Origin: Paenirhizobium cremeum
GTDB taxonomy: Bacteria > Pseudomonadota > Alphaproteobacteria > Rhizobiales > Rhizobiaceae
Reading direction: 5' to 3'
Length of the DNA stretch: 64,000 bases
Assembly (NCBI RefSeq): GCF_022884085.1
Contig: NZ_JAGGCS010000008.1
Location: 186,001-250,000, forward strand
This document shows positions 55,419 to 63,115 of the stretch, in pieces. A program made the position numbers and the translations under genes. The notes beneath the pieces were generated by a model. The model did no database searches, was not told the origin of the DNA, and worked only from the letters and a program-made list of their open reading frames with translations. The first letter of the stretch is position 1, and the number at the start of each line of letters is the position of its first letter.

Positions 55419-57234
55419 CGGGTTCCTCCTGTTCCTGCCCGGTCGGGGCTTCTTTCGCCGGCACGGGCCGGTTGGCGATCACACGCAGAGGCTTGAGCGC
55501 AGAGCCGGTTGCCGGAAAGCCCTTTGAGGGTGCGGGTGGCGTCTGCAGCACCTTCGCGAATACTTCGTCGCGTGGCCCGAACGCCGTCTGTCGACCGTTT
55601 TCCATCACCAGAACCTGATCGACCACGCCGAGCGCGCTGGGGCGGTGTGCGACCACGATCGCGATGCCGCCGCGGTTACGCACGCCGGCAATCGCCTGCA
55701 CGACGGCGGCCTCGCCATCGGCATCAAGGTTGGCGTTCGGTTCATCGAGAACCACCAGAAAGGGATCGCGGAACAGCGCGCGGGCAAGGCCGATCCGCTG
55801 TCGTTGTCCGGCAGAAAGCGCCGACCCTCCCTCCCCGATGCGGGTCTCGTAGCCGTCATCGAACCGCAGGATGAGTTCCTGGGCACCTGCCGCCTTCGCT
55901 GCGGCGACGATGGCTTCCGGATCAGGTCTTTCCTCGAAGCGGGCGATGTTTTCGGCAATCGTGCCGTCGAAGAGCTCGACCCCCTGCGGCAGGTAGCCGA
56001 TATGCCGTCCAAGCGCCTGCCTATCCCACTGATCGAGGCTTGCGCCGTCGAGGCGAACCTTGCCGGCTGCAGGAGACCATGCGCCGACGAGCGCGCGCGA
56101 CAAGGTGGACTTGCCCGAACCGGAAGGCCCGATAATCCCGAGGGCGCTGCCGGCAATGATGGTGAAACCGACCTGGGCAACTGTCGGCTTGCGCTCGCCG
56201 GGCGGGAGTATGGTGACGGCTTCGACCCGCAACTCCTTCTCCGGCGCGGGCAAGGCGGTTACCGGCGGTTGGTCCGGAACCTTGGACAGCAATTCCTTGA
56301 GCCGAGGCCAGCCTTGCCGGGCCAGAAGAAACGATTTCCAGTTGGCTATGGCGAGATCGACAGGCGCAAGAGCCCGGCCCATCATGACGGAACTGGCGAT
56401 AATGACGCCGCCCGTCGCCTTCTGCTCGACGACCAGCCATGCGCCGACCGCGAGTATCGCCGACTGGAGCATCACACGCATGGCTTTCGACAGTCCGCCC
56501 AAGCCTCCGGCGACATCGCCGGCCCGGCGGTTCGCCGCGAGATAGGCGTTGTTGGCAATGCGCCACCGGGTTGCCATCCGGCCTGCAAGCCCCATGGCGG
56601 CCACCACTTCGGCGTTGCGGCGGGTGCTTTCCAGAAGGGCGTTGCGGGCCATGTTCTGCGCGATAGTTTCGCTCACCCATTTCTGCGACAATGTGTTGGC
56701 AAGGATGGTCAGGAGCACGAGCAGGATTGCGCCGAAAAGCGCCGTCAGGCCGATCCATAGGTGGAAAAGAAAGCAGATGCCGAGATAAAGCGGTATCCAC
56801 GGCAGATCGAAGAAGGCGGTCGGTCCCGTTCCAGACAGGAAGCCCCGCACGCTGTCGAGATCCCGCAAGGGTTGAAGCCCGTCGCCCGGCATGCGGGCGA
56901 GAAGCGGTAACCTGACGACGGCGTCATGGACGCGGCCGGAAAGCTTGTTGTCGAAGTGCTCCCCGATCCGCAGCAAAACCCGCGCCCGAAGGATGTCGAG
57001 CGCTGCCTGGAACAGATAGAGCCCGGCCGCCAGCACGGAGAGACCCACCAGCGTCGGTACGCTGCCGCTCGAAAGCACCCTGTCATAGACCTGCAGCATA
57101 AACAGGGGTGAGGTCAGCGCCAGGATATTGACGACACCACTGATGAGGGCAATCGCAAGAAGCGATTGCCTCAGCGGCGAGACGACCGCCGCTGTCAGGG
57201 ACAGCGGCGGCGCATATGTCGGTTTCCTCAGCAC
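55405..57234 (-). CDS. hasD: Type I secretion ABC exporter (HasD/PrtD family)
   Basis: A 609-residue exporter: transmembrane domain in residues 20-310 (SLLAIALISGVVNILALTSPLFMLQVYDRVLSSGS is the PrtD-type first segment) and an ATPase in residues 340-575 with Walker A IIGPSGSGKSTLSRALVG, signature LSAGQRQRIGLARAL and Walker B FLVVLDEPNANLD. No N-terminal C39 peptidase or C39-like domain is present, as expected for exporters of RTX or HasA substrates recognised by an uncleaved C-terminal signal. It lies 13 bp after the hasA-like gene. An extra proline/glutamate-rich tail of about 30 residues follows the ATPase. Confidence 0.92.
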   Translation of the reverse strand: MLRKPTYAPPLSLTAAVVSPLRQSLLAIALISGVVNILALTSPLFMLQVYDRVLSSGSVPTLVGLSVLAAGLYLFQAALDILRARVLLRIGEHFDNKLSGRVHDAVVRLPLLARMPGDGLQPLRDLDSVRGFLSGTGPTAFFDLPWIPLYLGICFLFHLWIGLTALFGAILLVLLTILANTLSQKWVSETIAQNMARNALLESTRRNAEVVAAMGLAGRMATRWRIANNAYLAANRRAGDVAGGLGGLSKAMRVMLQSAILAVGAWLVVEQKATGGVIIASSVMMGRALAPVDLAIANWKSFLLARQGWPRLKELLSKVPDQPPVTALPAPEKELRVEAVTILPPGERKPTVAQVGFTIIAGSALGIIGPSGSGKSTLSRALVGAWSPAAGKVRLDGASLDQWDRQALGRHIGYLPQGVELFDGTIAENIARFEERPDPEAIVAAAKAAGAQELILRFDDGYETRIGEGGSALSAGQRQRIGLARALFRDPFLVVLDEPNANLDADGEAAVVQAIAGVRNRGGIAIVVAHRPSALGVVDQVLVMENGRQTAFGPRDEVFAKVLQTPPAPSKGFPATGSALKPLRVIANRPVPAKEAPTGQEQEEPDGRR

Positions 57235-57247
57235 GTCCGCGCCGTCA

Positions 57248-57991
57248 TCACGCGGCCAGCGCCGGAGCGAAGATGAAGTCGCTCACGTCGAGAACGCTGG
57301 AACTGACACCGACCAGCGTGATGCCGACGGAAGCGTCTGTCAGCGAGCCGATAACGGCGTCGCCGTTCGTGTCATCGTACCAGTAGATGTCGGCGGTCGA
57401 GGTCACCCCCCATGCCGATACGTCCAGCGTATCCGTTCCGTCCTGATAGCCATAAGTGCCGGCAGGACCTGCCTTGACCGTGTCCACGCCGCCGGAAAAG
57501 ACGAAGGTGTCCGCACCGGAGAAGCCGACGAGAACATTGGAGGCGGCGGTGTCTTCGATAACGGTGCCGACTTCGCCGAGGTAGTCGTAGAAGCTGGAAA
57601 GAGAACCGTTGACCGTCAGATCGTAGATCGCCCAATCGAACGAGTCCTGCCCGGCGCCGGGGATGGTGCTGTCGGGCGTGATGACGAGTTCGGCGGAGAC
57701 GCTGAAGCCGCTGGCGTTGGACTGGCTGAAGCCGCTGCCGAGCGTGATGGTGTCGACCGTACCGGTCAGGTTGCCGCGTGCATACTGGACCTCGCCTTCG
57801 AGGTAGATGCCCTTGCTGCCGGCAGTGCCGTTGCCCCATTGCTCATAGGTCGTGCCAGCCACGGGGTTGGTCACAAGGCCCGCGCCCTCGTCCCAGAACG
57901 CGCCGTAGCTTGTCTGGAAACCGCTGGTCCAACTCGTCAGGTAAGCCTCCAGATTGGAAGAAGCCGAAGTGAGTTCAATGATTGCAGCCAT
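57248..57991 (-). CDS. hasA: HasA-like secreted hemophore with RTX-type C-terminal domain
   Basis: A 247-residue protein without Sec signal. Residues 1-140 resemble HasA hemophores: LEAYLTSWTSGFQTSYGAFW, YEQWGNGTAGSKGIYLEGEVQYARGNLTGTVDTITLGSGF and DWAIYDLTVNGSLSSFYDYL. Tyr70 in VQYA aligns by eye with the heme-ligating Tyr75 of Serratia HasA. There is no histidine anywhere, so His32 and His83 equivalents are absent. Residues about 150-247 (GFSGADTFVFSGGVDTV, DGTDTLDVSAWG, GITLVGVSSSVLDVSDFIF) match the C-terminal secretion region of RTX/serralysin proteins, longer than the 188-residue Serratia protein needs. A good GAGGAG ribosome-binding site precedes the ATG. The neighbours are its receptor and exporter. 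Confidence 0.85.
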   Translation of the reverse strand: MAAIIELTSASSNLEAYLTSWTSGFQTSYGAFWDEGAGLVTNPVAGTTYEQWGNGTAGSKGIYLEGEVQYARGNLTGTVDTITLGSGFSQSNASGFSVSAELVITPDSTIPGAGQDSFDWAIYDLTVNGSLSSFYDYLGEVGTVIEDTAASNVLVGFSGADTFVFSGGVDTVKAGPAGTYGYQDGTDTLDVSAWGVTSTADIYWYDDTNGDAVIGSLTDASVGITLVGVSSSVLDVSDFIFAPALAA

Positions 57992-58047
57992 TTGTCTGCT
58001 CCTCGGATGGGTGTTGCAAAATGCCGGATCTCAGCCCGGACAGTGCT

Positions 58048-58076
58048 CCCCGGGCAAAACCGAAACGGTTTCGGGG
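58048..58076 (-). terminator. Hairpin between hasR and hasA
   Basis: CCCCG-(bulge)-AAACCG, 3-base loop, CGGTTT-CGGGG form a bulged 11-bp stem in the 125-bp gap between the receptor and hemophore genes. In a leftward transcript it lies after the receptor stop and could be a partial terminator or a 5' stabiliser for hasA mRNA. Confidence 0.45.
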
Positions 58077-58116
58077 AGACTGCGTCGCATTGAAAAATCC
58101 TTGCCGGTTTCTTGCA

Positions 58117-60915
58117 TCAGAACCTCATGTTGAGAGACGCCAGGAAGGTTCTTCCCGGCGCGGTGTAGGAACTGGTCGCCGGGATGTAATTGCGGTCCGT
58201 CACATTGTTGACGGCCAGTTTGAGCGTGGCGCTTTCGGTCAGCGCGTAGGAAGCGTAGATATCGGCCACGGTATAGGGATCGGAAATCTCCCTCAGGTTG
58301 CCGTCCTCGTCGAGGCTCCGGCTTTGGGTTGGCGTGACATGCGTCAGGCGACCTCCGATGGAGAGACGAGTTTCGAAGAACCTGAGGCCCGCGTCAAGAG
58401 TGACCTTGAATCTCGGGGCTACGGCACCCGAGGTCGCAAAGACCTCGCCGTCCGTCGTGATCGATCCATTGGAAAAGACCTGTGTCTTTTCGGGCCACTC
58501 CGTATCGAGGAATGTCATGGACCCGCCGAGCCAGAAACGATCGGTGTTGTAGTTTCCTTCTAGTTCGACGCCCCGCATGGTGGTGGTGCCGTCGTAATTG
58601 ACGAAACCATAGTAGCTTCTGTCGGTTACCCCTGGAGTCAGGATGGAGCCGAGGACGATGTAATCATCCACTTCGCGGTAGAAGGCGGCAGCCTTCAGAC
58701 GCAGCGAATCTCCATCCTGCAGAAGGTCGTCCAGCAGAATGTTGGCCCCGATTTCGGCCGTACGCGCCCGTTCCGGCTTCAGCCACTCATTGGGCGCAAA
58801 GACCGTGCCCGGTGCACCGTCACCGGGGGTACCTCCGGAGAAGAAGGTTTCGAGAATGGTCGGCGGACGGAAGCTGTGGGAATATGTGACGAAGGGACGG
58901 AACCAGTCGGCTGGCTTGAACTCGATGCTGGCCGAAGGCAGCCAGGCATCGTCGGTACGGTCTATTTCGACATCGTATGAGGGATAGACTGTCACAGGGT
59001 TGTGCTGGGTTGCGGACGGCCCCGTACCAGCCATGCATCGCGAAGCGAAGCTGTTGGGCCAGAGGACGTTTATGAATATCGCCCGAGGAGGAGGATTACT
59101 GCTGCCAACCGCTATTACGCTATCGTAATACTGTGCCGCGGTGTAATGGTTGGAAAGTGGGTCACAGGGCACTTCTATGACTTCGGTATAAGAATAGCGA
59201 TTGTAATAGGTCGACGTTCCCTTCAGCCGCGACCAGTCATAACGCAGCCCTGCGCGCAAGGTGACCCAGTCCGCCGGCTCCAGCGCCCCGTTGATGAAGA
59301 AGCTTGCCATATCGCGCCGACCGTCCGGGCTGAAGGACGTATAGTTGCTGGCCCAATCGGGATTGAGATCGATGGTCGCGCTCGACGCGCTGGAGGTTGT
59401 TATATCGCGAAAAGCCTCGGCACCGTAATTGACGCTGAGCGCCCCAGCAGGGGTATCGAAGCGACTGGTATTTTCCAGTGAACCGCCGAAACTTTTCATC
59501 CCTGCGTCGATGAAAGTGTCGGGCGTGCCGTTATCTCGTGCCTCCCGCATCTCGTTGTTCATGGCGTCGTTGAACCAGAATCGGCCGGTGAAATCGATCA
59601 GGTCGCTTTCCGGATCCCATTTGAGTTCCGCCGAAACGCTGTCATTGCGCACGTCTTCGAAATTGCGGCTGGTGCCGCCGGACGAACCGTAAAGGAACTC
59701 GTTTTCCTGATGCATCCAGGAAAGGGATGTCTGGACATCTCCGAAATCGCCCTCGAGCTTGACCAGCGACGACCAGCTTTCGCGGCCTAGCTGGTTCCTC
59801 ATCGTTTCTTCCGTCGTCGTCGAATCCCCGTTTGCGCCGATTTCGTATTCGCCGAGCCTGGTGCGACTGTAGCCTCCGGTCACGGAAAACGGTGTATCGC
59901 CAAGGCGGGCTGCTCCGAGGATAGAACCTTGAAAATCATAGGCATTGTCGCCGCGCGCGGCGTTCAGCTCGATGCCCCAGTTCTTGCCGTCTCTGATTAG
60001 ATCATCCGCACCCACCGTGCGGAAATCAACCGAACCGCCGAGCGAACCGACATTGCCCGACGAAGCGTCGGTGCTCTTTTCCACCTCGACCGAACGGATG
60101 AAGGCTGTGTCGACATAGGCCTGCCCCGCATCCGACTGATAGCCGCCGTCGCTTCCACCGAAGCCCAGACCGCGCTGGGCGTTCTGCCGGGCACCGTCGA
60201 TCGAGACCACGACGCGCCCAGCATCCTGGAGACCTCGGATGTTGGGAGATACTGTCGGGAAGCTGCCATTGCCCTCCCCCGCATAGACGCCGGAAATGTT
60301 GTTGAAGAGATCCCGCGTGTTGCGGCCCCCGCTACCCTGGATAGCCTCGCGTGAAACGACGCTGACCGACGCCGGCTCCTGATAGACCCAGTCGGGCGTG
60401 CCCTGATAGCCTGAGCCCGTCGCGACATAGCGTCCGGTCTTTCCGGAAATGACGATCGGCTCAAGGACCGTGTCGTCACCCGTGTCGATCGCACCTGCGC
60501 CGGCATCGTTCGCGGTCTGGGGCGCAGTTATGATGACCGTGCCTTCAGATGTGATGCGATAGGACACACCCGTTCCCTGCGTCAGGCGTGCAAGAGCCTG
60601 TTGGGGTGTGAAGACCCCGACCACCGCGTTCGACCGTAACCCCCTGGGAACCTCTGTTGGAAAGGCCACCTGCAGGCCGGACTGCCGTCCGAATTGCGTT
60701 AGCGCGCCGGTCAGCGGCTGGGCCAGAATATTGAAGGAACGGACGCCAGGCTGTGTCGGGATCTGTGGCTCTGCAGTCTGTGCCAAAGATGTTCCGGCAA
60801 GAAAGACCGGTGCGCCTGTTAGCGCACACACCGCTACGCCGACAAGCAACCGGGCAGTCCCCGATGCCAGCGCCCTGCCCGCCGTCAACCCCTTTACCCT
60901 ACCCCCAATACGCAT
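58117..60915 (-). CDS. hasR: TonB-dependent heme/hemophore receptor with N-terminal STN signalling domain (HasR-like)
   Basis: A 932-residue outer-membrane receptor. A signal peptide (to about residue 46, ending SLAQT) is followed by an STN/secretin domain (residues 58-112: FNILAQPLTGALTQFGRQSGLQVAF, GVFTPQQALARLTQGTGVSY) that passes the signal to the FecR-type protein. The TonB box region and plug come next (PASVSVVSREAIQGSGGRNTRDLFNNISGVYAGEG, PNIRGLQDAGRVVVSIDGARQNAQRG), then a 22-strand barrel. HSFRPPTILETFF with NEWLKPERARTAEIG is the FRAP/NPxL-like heme receptor motif, and the protein ends in the usual aromatic FLASLNMRF. Downstream hasA supports a HasR role. Confidence 0.92.
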   Translation of the reverse strand: MRIGGRVKGLTAGRALASGTARLLVGVAVCALTGAPVFLAGTSLAQTAEPQIPTQPGVRSFNILAQPLTGALTQFGRQSGLQVAFPTEVPRGLRSNAVVGVFTPQQALARLTQGTGVSYRITSEGTVIITAPQTANDAGAGAIDTGDDTVLEPIVISGKTGRYVATGSGYQGTPDWVYQEPASVSVVSREAIQGSGGRNTRDLFNNISGVYAGEGNGSFPTVSPNIRGLQDAGRVVVSIDGARQNAQRGLGFGGSDGGYQSDAGQAYVDTAFIRSVEVEKSTDASSGNVGSLGGSVDFRTVGADDLIRDGKNWGIELNAARGDNAYDFQGSILGAARLGDTPFSVTGGYSRTRLGEYEIGANGDSTTTEETMRNQLGRESWSSLVKLEGDFGDVQTSLSWMHQENEFLYGSSGGTSRNFEDVRNDSVSAELKWDPESDLIDFTGRFWFNDAMNNEMREARDNGTPDTFIDAGMKSFGGSLENTSRFDTPAGALSVNYGAEAFRDITTSSASSATIDLNPDWASNYTSFSPDGRRDMASFFINGALEPADWVTLRAGLRYDWSRLKGTSTYYNRYSYTEVIEVPCDPLSNHYTAAQYYDSVIAVGSSNPPPRAIFINVLWPNSFASRCMAGTGPSATQHNPVTVYPSYDVEIDRTDDAWLPSASIEFKPADWFRPFVTYSHSFRPPTILETFFSGGTPGDGAPGTVFAPNEWLKPERARTAEIGANILLDDLLQDGDSLRLKAAAFYREVDDYIVLGSILTPGVTDRSYYGFVNYDGTTTMRGVELEGNYNTDRFWLGGSMTFLDTEWPEKTQVFSNGSITTDGEVFATSGAVAPRFKVTLDAGLRFFETRLSIGGRLTHVTPTQSRSLDEDGNLREISDPYTVADIYASYALTESATLKLAVNNVTDRNYIPATSSYTAPGRTFLASLNMRF

Positions 60916-60975
60916 TCTGCTTTCCGTCTCCGATCATGCCCGCGGGACGTCATGTCCAGCGCTTCCATGAGTAGA

Positions 60976-60999
60976 GACGAGCGGCACAGAAAAATTGCC
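60976..60999 (-). promoter_or_regulatory. Candidate ECF-sigma promoter of hasR
   Basis: On the minus strand GGCAA (60999-60995), a 15-base spacer and CGTC (60979-60976) resemble ECF promoters (a GGAAC-type -35 and a CGTC -10), 61-84 bases before the hasR ATG. A/T tracts at 60990-60994, 61000-61004, 61013-61017 and 61021-61028 recur at about helical spacing and could curve the DNA. The sigma factor encoded two genes upstream is the expected user. Confidence 0.4.
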
Positions 61000-61050
61000 A
61001 AAAAGACTCAAGTTTTTCTGAAATTTTTGCGCGATTGCTTCTGCAACCGA

Positions 61051-62130
61051 TCAGAAGCCTGAAATCACGCGAGAAAACGGCGTTATGGCGCGCACCTTGC
61101 CGCCGAAGGGGCCGACGATCGCGGCAAGTGCCTTGTCCGGATTGGCAAGGTCGAAGAGACCGCTGATCCTGCGTTCGGCAAGTTCACTGTCTGGCATGAC
61201 AATCCAGGCGGTGTGGTAGCGCTGGACGGTCTCGATCGCTTCCCGGACGGTCACTCCTTCGAGCAGGATCTTTCCGTCCCGCCACGCGCCGATATCCTCA
61301 AGGGCAATATCCTTGACCCTGACCTTGCCGTCGGTGTGATCGATGACCGCAACCTGGCCGGGGTGGAGAACAACGGGTGCGTCATCGCTTTCCGTCATCT
61401 CTGCGCTGATCGAGCCCCGCAACAGGGCGACCGTGGTGGAGGCACTGGAGACCTCGACATCGAAGGCGGTTCCCAGCACCGTCACTTCGATGCCGTCGGC
61501 ATCGACCCGAAACGGCCGTCCCTCGTCGTGGGCGACATCAAAGAAGGCTGCGCCCGCAAGCAGCCTGACGCGACGTTCCGCGGATACGATCTGCGTGGAA
61601 ATGGCGCTGCTGCCGCTGAGTTCAACCGTCGAGCCATCCTCCAAGCGGACGAGTTCCGTCTGGCCCGCCGCCGTGCGGTAATCGGAACGCCAGTCGATCA
61701 GCATCACCGGCACGAACACCCAGAGAAGACAGATGGCAGCAAGAACGGAAGCGGCAAGGACAAACGGCCGGCGCAGCCGCCGCCGGGCAATTCCATGCGA
61801 ACGACGCGAGGGTGAACGCGCCGCATCAGGCGCAGCAGCGGCCCAGTTTCTGTCGGCATAGGCGGGCTGCGCCGCGCCGAGAACGTTCCAGGCCTGATTG
61901 ACACTCGCCCAGGCGGATCGATGATCTGGCGACGTGGACACCCAGGCATCGAACTCGAGCCGTAAGGGGGAATCTTCCGGAAGGCCGCGCAGCCGGAGGA
62001 TCCAGCGCGTCGCCTCGCCGAGCAGTTCCCTTTCTGTCTTTGCCTTGCTGCCCAACGTCGTTTCCTTTGCAGGCTCCTTCAGTTCTTCCTGTGGCCAGAG
62101 CGAACAATCGAGCCGATGTTCCTGTTTCAT
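61051..62130 (-). CDS. FecR-family anti-sigma factor / signal transducer (HasS-like)
   Basis: A 359-residue inner-membrane protein. The cytosolic N-terminal part (EATRWILRLRGLPEDSPLRLEFDAWVSTSPDHRSAWASVNQAW) is the DUF4880 sigma-binding domain. A membrane helix (VLAASVLAAICLLWVFVPVMLI, around residues 125-147) follows, then the periplasmic FecR domain (AGQTELVRLEDGSTVELSGSSAISTQI, RVRLLAGAAFFDVAHDEGRPFRVDADGIEVTVLGTAFDVEV) and a C-terminal STN-like segment that contacts the receptor's signalling domain. It holds the sigma factor until heme-loaded receptor signals. Between sigma and receptor genes, all one direction. Confidence 0.92.
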   Translation of the reverse strand: MKQEHRLDCSLWPQEELKEPAKETTLGSKAKTERELLGEATRWILRLRGLPEDSPLRLEFDAWVSTSPDHRSAWASVNQAWNVLGAAQPAYADRNWAAAAPDAARSPSRRSHGIARRRLRRPFVLAASVLAAICLLWVFVPVMLIDWRSDYRTAAGQTELVRLEDGSTVELSGSSAISTQIVSAERRVRLLAGAAFFDVAHDEGRPFRVDADGIEVTVLGTAFDVEVSSASTTVALLRGSISAEMTESDDAPVVLHPGQVAVIDHTDGKVRVKDIALEDIGAWRDGKILLEGVTVREAIETVQRYHTAWIVMPDSELAERRISGLFDLANPDKALAAIVGPFGGKVRAITPFSRVISGF

Positions 62131-62175
62131 CTTCCGCGCCTGCGCGAAAAGGCGGCGAACTCGGTGCTCATCATA

Positions 62176-62718
62176 TTAGGGTTTTCTCCCCGCAGGAGGA
62201 AGATCGTCGGTATCCTGCCGCAGGCGGGTGGTAACCGCGATCATCGCGTCCTCCACCAGTCGGTAGGCCGTGCGCAGCGACACTCCCAGGTGCGCTGCAA
62301 CGTCCTCGACGGAGTATCCGCCGAACCTGACCATCTCCAATGCAATACGCTGCTTCTCCGGCAGGCTGGCGATCATATCCATGGCGCGGCGCATACTCTC
62401 ACAGAATAGAATGGATTCCTCCGGCGTCGGAATGGCCTGCGGCGCCGCCCAGTCCGGCGCATCCTGCTCGCTCTGCCTCGCCTCGAGTTTCCGCCGGCGA
62501 TGTCGGTCGATCACCAGATTACGGACGATGCGAAACAGATAGGACCTCGGCGGCAAGGCTCTGTCATTACTCGTCGTCGCCGGCAGGAACCGCAGGAACG
62601 CTTCCTGCACGATGTCTTCGGCGCCATCGCGCGTACCGAGCAGACGGCTGGCGTAGTCGATGAGTACAGGACGATGCGTCGTGTACAAGCCGAAGCGAAG
62701 GTCGGGCCGTTCGTTCAT
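62176..62718 (-). CDS. ECF RNA polymerase sigma factor (FecI/HasI-like)
   Basis: A 180-residue extracytoplasmic-function sigma factor. Region 2 is DYASRLLGTRDGAEDIVQEAFLRFL and PRSYLFRIVRNLVIDRHRRRKLEA; region 4 is DMIASLPEKQRIALEMVRFGGYSVEDVAAHLGVSLRTAYRLVEDAM, which contacts the -35 element. No anti-sigma domain is fused. It is the first gene of the heme cluster, 45 bp ahead of the fecR-type gene, and should drive the hasR promoter in a surface-signalling loop. Confidence 0.94.
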   Translation of the reverse strand: MNERPDLRFGLYTTHRPVLIDYASRLLGTRDGAEDIVQEAFLRFLPATTSNDRALPPRSYLFRIVRNLVIDRHRRRKLEARQSEQDAPDWAAPQAIPTPEESILFCESMRRAMDMIASLPEKQRIALEMVRFGGYSVEDVAAHLGVSLRTAYRLVEDAMIAVTTRLRQDTDDLPPAGRKP

Positions 62719-63115
62719 CCGGCGTTTTCCCGAACAGCACTCAAACGCGCCTTCCTATCCAACGAAGTCCGATGCCGCTCCCAAACATGGAGAGGCATCT
62801 GTTCCATACCGAATGTCTACCCTGCTGGACCTCGCCTCTCGCATGCCGCAGGTTTTTCCGTGCCGCAAACGCATAGGCGGCGCAAAATTTCTTGGCAATA
62901 CCAAGCATTTACACCGCTGCTTCGGAGCTCGACGGGCGTGGGCGCGATAAAAGTAGAGTTATTTAATCATATTTATCAACGCATTCGGCGATTGAAAGTA
63001 CCGTCCGTTCGCAGAAAATGCGCTTCCCTTTGGCTGGCAAGGACTGCGATCAATTTTTCGTGATTGGAAGGCGAGGCCGGGCGGGAGGGAGAGCGACCGG
63101 CGCTTCGCTCCGCAG
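62719..63115. other. Intergenic region upstream of the sigma factor gene, with AT-rich direct repeat
   Basis: This 397-bp gap contains no coding sequence that I can support. At 62960-62978 the minus strand reads TGATAAATA-TGATTAAATA, two near-identical 9-10-base direct repeats in an AT-rich island about 240 bases before the sigma factor gene. It may be an iron-responsive (Fur, RirA or Irr) site, but I see no exact match to their consensus sequences. The rest is GC-rich and featureless. Confidence 0.4.

Noticed and set aside
58117-60915. Siderophore rather than heme receptor.
   Set aside because: The STN domain fits both, but the FRPP/NEWLKPE motif, the adjacent HasA-like gene and the heme oxygenase favour heme. 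The alternative is kept only as a check.
62719-63115. A small gene between the heme sigma factor and the truncated oxidase.
   Set aside because: Short open frames exist but none has a ribosome-binding site or recognisable motif; base composition suggests regulatory DNA.
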